Origin: Elainella saxicola E1
Lineage (GTDB): Bacteria > Cyanobacteriota > Cyanobacteriia > Elainellales > Elainellaceae
Length of the DNA: 39,794 nucleotides
Reading direction: 5' to 3'
Assembly (NCBI GenBank): GCA_002796835.1
Contig: LUGL01000048.1
Location: 12,118-51,911, forward strand
The position numbers and the translations under genes are program-made. The notes beneath the pieces are model-generated. The model was not told the origin of the DNA. It saw only the letters and a program-made list of their open reading frames with translations, and did no database searches. Shown one piece after another: positions 34,664 through 39,794 of the stretch (position 1 is its first letter; each line of letters begins with the position of its first letter).

Positions 34664-34800
34664 GCGGACAATTAGAATTTTTAATTTCAACAGATTTCAA
34701 CTCAATAAAAATAGTTAAGAAAATTGCCAGATTCTTCTGATAGCGGATTCTCTGCCTTCTGCTAGGATGAGCAAGGAGCGCTGAATTAAAAATTAAACTC

Positions 34801-35562
34801 ATGTCACTCACAATAACGCCAGAGACCACGAGGTTCCAGCAGGAGGTCAAACTGGGGCGGGTCTTGATTGTTGAGGATGAAGAGCTGATTCGTGAAACGC
34901 TGGCATTAGCGTTGACGGAAGAAGGTTATGAAGTTATCACAGCGGAAGATGGTCGTAAAGGATTAGAACTCCTCTCTAAATCCCATACCTCCAGCCATCC
35001 CAGCGCACCCATTTTTGATTTGATCATTTTGGACCTGATGCTGCCCTACATTAATGGGTTGGATCTGTGTCGATTAACGCGCCATGAAGGAAGCAGCGTT
35101 CCGATTCTCATGTTGAGTGCGAAGGGAACCGAAACCGATCGTGTCGTTGGTTTAGAAGTGGGTGCGGATGACTATTTGACCAAACCCTTTGGCATGCGGG
35201 AGCTGATTGCCCGCTGTCGAGCTTTACTGCGGCGTCACCATCGATCGCAGCAACAAACTCAAGAAGCGGCGTTGCGTTTTCATGAAATTGTCCTCTATCC
35301 GCAGGAATGCCGCGTGACAATTCGGGGCGAAGAGGTAAATTTATCTCCTAAAGAATTCCGAATTCTAGAGCTATTTATGTCCCATCCTCGTCGAGTTTGG
35401 TCCCGTGAACAGCTGATTGAGCGAATTTGGGGGCCTGATTTCATGGGAGATAGTAAAACGGTGGATGTTCACATTCGCTGGCTGCGCGAAAAGCTAGAGC
35501 TGGATCCCAGCCGTCCTGAATATTTGCTGACCGTACGGGGCTTTGGCTATCGATTTGGTTAA
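34801..35562 (+). CDS. OmpR/PhoB-type response regulator, SphR-like
   Basis: The 253-residue protein has a receiver domain (about 18-140, phosphorylated Asp D78 in IILDLMLP, K128 in YLTKPF) and a winged-helix DNA-binding domain (about 155-253). The latter ends RGFGYRFG, with KTVDVHIRWLREKLE as the recognition helix region. It is of the OmpR/PhoB class and binds DNA as a phosphorylated dimer at direct repeats. The next gene, about 105 bases downstream, is a PhoR/SphS-like kinase, so the pair most resembles SphS-SphR, the cyanobacterial phosphate-starvation system. I see no Pho-box repeats in the window, so this name stays tentative. Confidence 0.9.
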   Translation: MSLTITPETTRFQQEVKLGRVLIVEDEELIRETLALALTEEGYEVITAEDGRKGLELLSKSHTSSHPSAPIFDLIILDLMLPYINGLDLCRLTRHEGSSVPILMLSAKGTETDRVVGLEVGADDYLTKPFGMRELIARCRALLRRHHRSQQQTQEAALRFHEIVLYPQECRVTIRGEEVNLSPKEFRILELFMSHPRRVWSREQLIERIWGPDFMGDSKTVDVHIRWLREKLELDPSRPEYLLTVRGFGYRFG

Positions 35563-35667
35563 GCCGCTGGTAAATCTTTGCCGGTAAATCTTTAATAAAT
35601 GTTACGCTTGGTGGTCAGGCTAGATTTTTTGCTGGCCTGCTCTTGAAGTAACAGCCGTTGTTCAACC

Positions 35668-37020
35668 GTGGCAATCCTGGATTTTCTAGTTGGCTTATCG
35701 ATCGGGGTGGCACTGCTCATTTGGCAGCGCTTCCAAGCCGACGCTCGGTTGAAGAAGATCTTGCGAAAAGTCCAGGCTGAAGCCGCTGACTCCCCGTTTT
35801 CTCTTACCTCACAGCTTTCGTTTGCAATCTCTCAGCAACGTCAAACTCAGCAGCAGCTTGAACAACAGCTGGAAACCCTGCGGCATATTCTAGGGACTGC
35901 GCCGATCGGCTATCTCCAGGTCGATGATGAAAACCGATTGCTTTGGTGCAACCAACAGGCCCAGCTCATTTTGGGAATTGCAGAAGAGGCAAATGCGTCT
36001 AAGCCTCGCTTATTGCTGGAATGGGTCCGCTCTTACGAACTGGATGATTTAATCGAACAAACGCGAAATGCCAGACAACAGTGCCGTAGCCGCTGGACCT
36101 TCTACCCAACCAGCGCTGATCCGACCGATCTCTCTCAACAGCCTGCCCTGACGCTGCAAGGCTATGGCCTGCCGTTACTAGATAACCACATTGGCATTTT
36201 TCTGGAGAATCAGCAGGAATTGGTGGCCTTAATGCAGCAGCGCGATCGCTGGACTTCTGATTTGGCCCATGAACTGAAAACGCCGCTCACTTCAATTCGG
36301 CTGATCGCTGAAACCTTGCAAACTCGGTTAGAACCGAATCTGCAGACCTGGATCGATCGGCTGATTAATGAAACCATTCGCCTGAGCGATCTGGTGCAAG
36401 ACCTGTTGACACTGAGCCAGATGGAGCGTGATTCATTTCGCGATTTGCAGCTTAAGCCAACCGATCTGGTTCACCTTATCCAGTCTGTTTGGAACAGTCT
36501 GGAACCTCTGGCTCGCCGCAAACAGGTTTATTTAGACTACCAGGGACCAGAGGAGTTCATTCTGCAACTCGACGAATCTCGAATTCATCGCCTGTTAATC
36601 AACTTGCTTGATAATGCGATCAAATACAGCCCGATCGATCATGCCATTCGGTTGCAGCTCAGTCTGGAGTCAGAATCGTCTCATCTTCCCGCTGGGCGAT
36701 CGGCCTGCCTGGAAGTGATTGACTTTGGTCCAGGTTTTCCAGAAAAAGCTCTGCCCCATGTGTTTGAGCGCTTCTTCCGAGCGGATCCTTCCCGAGCAAG
36801 GCAGGCTTCCCCAGATGATTTAGCCACTGAAGCAGAGATGCCCCAAAGAACCTTACAGATGAATTATGGTGCCCCTCTAGTCAATGGCTATGCGCCTAGC
36901 GGCAACGGTCTTGGCTTAGCGATCGTCCGGCAAATTGTGGAAGCGCATCGGGGATCGGTGAGTGCCAGCAATCATCCTGATACGGGTGGGGCTTGGCTGC
37001 AAGTCCGTTTACCAGTTTGA
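35668..37020 (+). CDS. PAS sensor histidine kinase, SphS/PhoR-like
   Basis: The 450-residue kinase begins with a hydrophobic segment (about 1-20, ILDFLVGLSIGVALLIW) that may anchor or dock it. A PAS-like domain comes next (about 72-165) with TAPIGYLQVDDENRLLWCN. The kinase core has H201 in LAHELKTPLTSI, the N box LLDNAIKYSP and the G2 box GNGLGLAIV. Its ATP lid is unusually long: about 48 residues separate the F box (FERFFRADP) from GNGLGL, roughly 30 more than usual. SphS of Synechocystis also has an N-terminal hydrophobic region and PAS. The start is a GTG at 35668; an in-frame stop (TGA) about 25 bases upstream leaves no earlier option. Its partner regulator gene is just upstream. Confidence 0.87.
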   Translation: MAILDFLVGLSIGVALLIWQRFQADARLKKILRKVQAEAADSPFSLTSQLSFAISQQRQTQQQLEQQLETLRHILGTAPIGYLQVDDENRLLWCNQQAQLILGIAEEANASKPRLLLEWVRSYELDDLIEQTRNARQQCRSRWTFYPTSADPTDLSQQPALTLQGYGLPLLDNHIGIFLENQQELVALMQQRDRWTSDLAHELKTPLTSIRLIAETLQTRLEPNLQTWIDRLINETIRLSDLVQDLLTLSQMERDSFRDLQLKPTDLVHLIQSVWNSLEPLARRKQVYLDYQGPEEFILQLDESRIHRLLINLLDNAIKYSPIDHAIRLQLSLESESSHLPAGRSACLEVIDFGPGFPEKALPHVFERFFRADPSRARQASPDDLATEAEMPQRTLQMNYGAPLVNGYAPSGNGLGLAIVRQIVEAHRGSVSASNHPDTGGAWLQVRLPV

Positions 37021-37273
37021 CTGCAAAACATAGGAGTGACGTGATGACGTGAACAACCTGCTTTTATGACCCACTTTTGTGACCATAAGAAGTGATGCAA
37101 TTCTTGCAATAATTGGACAGAAGCAATCCCACCAGGAACTTTTTGCCCACATTGGGCATCGTCAAATGAGATCGGCAGGGGACATGGGATTGGCAGCATG
37201 ACGAACAGCCGTACTCTAAACTTCGGCATGATGAACGTTTGATTAGACTGCGCTTAAGGCTTGATCGGTTGCT

Positions 37274-38035
37274 ATGGCTGAACGACTGCAAAAAATCTTG
37301 TCCCAATGGGGCGTTGCCTCTCGTCGTCATGCAGAGCAGATGATTCGAGAAGGTCGGGTGCGGCTCAACGGTGCGATCGTTCAATTGGGGGAAACTGCCG
37401 ATCCAGCCACAGATTTAATCGAAGTGGATGGTCATCTTCTTCAGTTGCAAAACCGACCTGCATCAGCTTATTTATTGCTGCATAAGCCTGCTGGAGTAGT
37501 TTCAACTTGCCAGGATCCCCAAGCAAGGCAGACCGTTTTGGATTTATTACCGGATGATTTACAGGGAATGGGTCTGCATCCGGTTGGCCGTCTGGATACA
37601 GCCTCAACTGGAGCCTTGCTGCTAACCAATGACGGAGCTGTGACGGCCTGTTTAACCCATCCTCGCCATTCAGTTTCCAAAACTTATCGCGTTTGGGTCG
37701 AGGGGCGTCCGGCAAAGGCAGTGTTACAGGATTGGCGGCAGGGGGTAGTTTTAGATAATCGACTCACCCGTCCAGCAGAGGTGCGGGTCTTAAATGCCGA
37801 TCGCCCGACTACTACATTGCTAGAAATTGTGTTGCGAGAAGGCAGAAATCGCCAAATTCGTCGAGTCGCAGAGCAGCTGGGTCATCCGGTCATTAAACTG
37901 CATCGAGTGGCGATCGGTCCAATTCAATTGGGTTCCCTGGAACGAGGAAGGTATCGGAAGTTAAATTCTGCTGAGATTGAGTTTCTGCAACAGCAGGTGC
38001 AGCAATCTCATCTTCCAGTCTTGCCCCAAGTCTAG
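37274..38035 (+). CDS. rluB: rRNA pseudouridine synthase, RluB/RsuA family
   Basis: The enzyme isomerises uridine to pseudouridine in ribosomal RNA. An S4 RNA-binding domain forms the first 60 residues (MAERLQKILSQWGVASRRHAE). The catalytic domain has D108 in GRLDTASTGALLLTND. REGRNRQIRRV is the typical motif III. The 253-residue length is that of RsuA/RluB/RluE/RluF. RluB (23S U2605) is the most likely choice by the N-terminal S4 opening, but RluE-type is not excluded. It is followed 31 bases later by a rodZ-like gene and may share a transcript. Confidence 0.88.
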   Translation: MAERLQKILSQWGVASRRHAEQMIREGRVRLNGAIVQLGETADPATDLIEVDGHLLQLQNRPASAYLLLHKPAGVVSTCQDPQARQTVLDLLPDDLQGMGLHPVGRLDTASTGALLLTNDGAVTACLTHPRHSVSKTYRVWVEGRPAKAVLQDWRQGVVLDNRLTRPAEVRVLNADRPTTTLLEIVLREGRNRQIRRVAEQLGHPVIKLHRVAIGPIQLGSLERGRYRKLNSAEIEFLQQQVQQSHLPVLPQV

Positions 38036-38066
38036 TTTGAGATGTTTTTCTTGATAAAAATGGTGG

Positions 38067-38957
38067 ATGAGTGAGATGAAAACCATGGCTAGAGAGACGA
38101 GCCTTTTACAGCAAGAACAGGTAGAGCGACTGATGCAAATCGGTGCCTATCTCCGACATATGCGAGAAGAACAGGGTTTTTCTCAAGAAGAAGTTGCGGC
38201 TCGTACGCTCATTCAAGCCCGTCTCTTGAAAGCGATCGAAGAGGGCAAGCTGCATCAGTTGCCTGAACCCGTTTATGTGCAGGGATTTATTCGTCGCTAT
38301 GCAGATGCGCTGGGGTTAGATGGCTCCGAATTCGCCGAAGCCTTTCCTGCCGAGAAGAGTTTGCATCTAGAGTCTTCCTGGAAAGACTCACCAGCCGCTC
38401 AGCTCCGGCCCTTGCATCTCTACATCGCCTATATTGCGCTGATTGTGGCATCGGTGAGTTTGCTGTCCTACATTGTTGGACGATCGGCAACGCCTAATGC
38501 CACGAGTGTTCAGCCCAGTCCCGTTAGCCCGACTTCAACCGTTACCCCGCAAACTGCAACCAAGCCAACCAACCGCAGCCCAGTCCCAGCTTCAGCAACC
38601 GCCCAAAGTTTGGCCACCCGTCCTTCGCCGACCCGTTCACCCAGATCTGATAAACCTGTGCAGGTCGATGTCCAGTTAACGGCACAGTCTTGGATGGAGG
38701 TCGAAGTGGATGGAGAAGTGAAGCTAGCCGAAGTTTTGGCAGAAGGAACCGAACGGACCTGGACTGCCGATCGCCAAATTCGCGTCCGCTCAGGCAATGC
38801 AGGTGGCGTCAAAATTGCCCACAACGGCGGCAAACTGGAGCCAATGGGTGCCCCAGGTGCAGTGGAAGAAAAAACCTATTCAGCTTCAGATTCTGCAAAC
38901 GCTTCAGATTCTGCAAGCCCGTCGGATTCCCAGACGGCAACTCCAGCAGCAGAATAA
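38067..38957 (+). CDS. rodZ: RodZ-like helix-turn-helix membrane protein
   Basis: RodZ links MreB to the cell envelope and affects cell shape. The 296-residue protein has an N-terminal HTH_25 domain (about 22-90) with AYLRHMREEQGFSQEEVA and LPEPVYVQGFIRRYADALGL, the strongest identifiers. One membrane helix (about 117-137, LYIAYIALIVASVSLLSYIVG) follows, then a Pro/Ser/Thr linker (about 140-195) and a DUF4115-type domain (about 200-275). The last 20 residues are SASD-type repeats from a small tandem DNA repeat. Several ATG codons are close together (38067, 38076, 38085); I took the first. mreB is not in the window. It may be co-transcribed with the pseudouridine synthase gene. Confidence 0.87.
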   Translation: MSEMKTMARETSLLQQEQVERLMQIGAYLRHMREEQGFSQEEVAARTLIQARLLKAIEEGKLHQLPEPVYVQGFIRRYADALGLDGSEFAEAFPAEKSLHLESSWKDSPAAQLRPLHLYIAYIALIVASVSLLSYIVGRSATPNATSVQPSPVSPTSTVTPQTATKPTNRSPVPASATAQSLATRPSPTRSPRSDKPVQVDVQLTAQSWMEVEVDGEVKLAEVLAEGTERTWTADRQIRVRSGNAGGVKIAHNGGKLEPMGAPGAVEEKTYSASDSANASDSASPSDSQTATPAAE

Positions 38958-39022
38958 TGGGGTTGCAGCGTGATTTTTACTGAAGTCTCTTGTTTTTTTG
39001 GGGCTTCTCACCCAGAATGACA

Positions 39023-39076
39023 ATCAGGCTTGATTAGCATCAGGCTTGTAGTGGCAATTTTATTTGCCATTGCGAT
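39023..39076. repeat. Short direct and inverted repeats between rodZ and the secreted-protein gene
   Basis: ATCAGGCTTG occurs twice, at 39023-39032 and 39039-39048. About ten bases later TGGCAA-TTTTAT-TTGCCA forms a six-base-pair hairpin near 39052-39069. No T-run follows, so a terminator for rodZ is not clear. This may be part of the long leader or promoter region of the downstream gene. Confidence 0.4.
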
Positions 39077-39225
39077 CGTAATCTGTAAATTCACGGTGGT
39101 TCGCCTTCTTGACCATTGACTAGCTTACGAGTGAAGTCAATTCTGGTTCGAGATGATCCTCAGCACTTTTAACTCAATCACAGGTTGCTCGGTTTAAACG
39201 ATTACTTTTTGGAGGAATTTAACCA

Positions 39226-39606
39226 ATGCGCTCTAGAATGCATTTAGGTCTGGTAATGGTCGGAGCTGGTGCGATCGCTCTAGCATCTACGCTTGCTTTA
39301 CCTGCCATGGCGCAATCTGGCGGAACGCCGATCACAGATGAATATGGCGCTACGGGAACTTCACCCAATGCCTCTGCTTGGCTAGAAGCCATCAATGAGC
39401 AGTATATGACGATCACAGATACCCCAATTACCGATGCTCAAGGAACCGATATTCCGGTCTGGGCAGAAGCAATCCGGGGTGAATATGGCATTACTTCAGA
39501 TGGAACCCCCGTAACCGACGAGTTTGGTGCCACTGGAAGCAGCCCTGATTCTGCGACCTGGTATGAGCGGATGAAAGAGCAGTATGGGATCGGCACTGCT
39601 GGCTAA
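39226..39606 (+). CDS. Secreted protein made of three tandem 30-residue repeats
   Basis: I do not recognise a family. The 126-residue product has a clear signal peptide: basic MRSRMH, a hydrophobic core (about 7-27) and AMA-Q cleavage after A29. The mature part is three related blocks: 32-64, 65-91 and 92-126. Each begins TP(I/V)TD and ends with W-x-E and then a Y-G/M-I-T-type tail, for example GTPITDEYGATG, DTPITDAQGTDI and DGTPVTDEFGATG. The middle block is about six residues shorter. GGAGGA sits nine bases before the ATG. A hairpin at 39646-39672 follows. The composition suggests a small periplasmic or outer-surface protein; function is unknown. Confidence 0.82.
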   Translation: MRSRMHLGLVMVGAGAIALASTLALPAMAQSGGTPITDEYGATGTSPNASAWLEAINEQYMTITDTPITDAQGTDIPVWAEAIRGEYGITSDGTPVTDEFGATGSSPDSATWYERMKEQYGIGTAG

Positions 39607-39645
39607 GCTGCAGCTGAGTATTCCCTCTGAATCACATTGATAGTG

Positions 39646-39672
39646 GGTGGGCTCTGCCCACCTTACTTTTTT
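39646..39672 (+). terminator. Rho-independent terminator after the three-repeat secreted protein
   Basis: GGTGGGC (39646-39652) and GCCCACC (39656-39662) form a perfect seven-base-pair stem with a three-base loop. TTACTTTTTT follows. It is 40 bases past the stop codon. The hairpin also resembles dispersed GGTGGGC/GCCCACC repeats of cyanobacteria, so it may be one of those serving as terminator. Confidence 0.75.
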
Positions 39673-39794
39673 GCAGATTTTCAGCGATGGCAAGCAGGGG
39701 AGACCTCTCCCTCTGGTTTCTGTCCCGGCATAAATCATGCTCAATTCAGCCAGACCCAACGGTTTTTGCAGAAGTTAGCACGGTAAGATCGAAA

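Noticed and set aside
34664-34800. Pho box upstream of the SphR-like gene
   Set aside because: A single GTTAAG half-element is present, not three tandem copies, so no site is called.
37021-37273. A possible 40-codon frame upstream of rluB
   Set aside because: It has a GTG start, no ribosome site and no domain signal.
1-39794. tRNA genes, CRISPR arrays, insertion sequences, riboswitches
   Set aside because: I read the spacers on both strands and found no cloverleaf, regularly spaced repeats, transposase or riboswitch consensus. The GGTTCG-like strings near 21935 and 39147 do not fold as tRNA T-arms.

Overview
The window is chromosomal DNA from a cyanobacterium. The evidence is a high-light-inducible chlorophyll-binding protein (31443-31655), a PucC-type pigment-protein transporter, MenC, cyanophycinase, a DUF3318 protein, an SphR/SphS-like pair and the octamer GCGATCGC (HIP1), for example at 4273-4280, 4399-4406 and 15651-15658. 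Cyanobacterial CofH and cyanophycinase fit the same assignment. The genus cannot be fixed from this stretch; a filamentous Leptolyngbya- or Oscillatoria-like organism is a guess. I saw no rRNA, tRNA, CRISPR array, transposase or prophage gene. The region reads as core and lineage-specific chromosome rather than a mobile island.

Layout. 1-3060 (minus): a metallophosphoesterase cut by the window edge, a LabA-like NYN protein and a tandem rhodanese. 3158-4583: glmU with its promoter. 4660-7311 (minus): ftsI preceded by a single-pass coiled-coil protein that looks like a divergent FtsL. 7590-8750: cofH. 8768-12991 (minus): a 57-residue zinc-ribbon protein, a GNAT acetyltransferase, a secreted unknown, a PucC transporter and a pentapeptide lipoprotein. 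13200-14483 (minus): glutamate dehydrogenase, with a perfect NtcA-type site upstream. 15020-19511 (plus): P-type cation ATPase, recF and exbD, closely spaced. 19686-20504 (minus): cyanophycinase. 20721-23844 (plus): nurA, a DUF3318 gene and menC. 23830-25434 (minus): prmC-tsaC. 25500-30913 (plus): a 1371-residue hybrid sensor kinase followed by a receiver-ATPase protein whose phospho-acceptor histidine is replaced. 31081-33607: acidic lipoprotein, HLIP, def and ftsX. 33661-37020: aat, a small unknown, and a PhoB/PhoR-type pair. 37274-39606: rluB-like, rodZ-like, and a secreted protein built of three repeats.

Shared themes. Cell envelope and division genes are frequent (glmU, ftsI, the FtsL-like gene, ftsX, rodZ-like). 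Translation quality genes are present (prmC, tsaC, def, aat, the pseudouridine synthase). Nitrogen storage and assimilation is represented by cphB and gdhA, and signalling by four two-component proteins.

The strongest unusual observations are these: a palindromic GC-rich repeat inserted in frame inside menC and translated; the histidine-to-glutamine change in the receiver-ATPase protein; the three-repeat secreted protein; the small two-CxxC protein; a four-cysteine insertion in NurA; and the NtcA site plus leader hairpin at gdhA. None amounts to proof of a new multi-gene system. The two-gene sensor module at 25500-30913 is the best candidate for unusual signalling.
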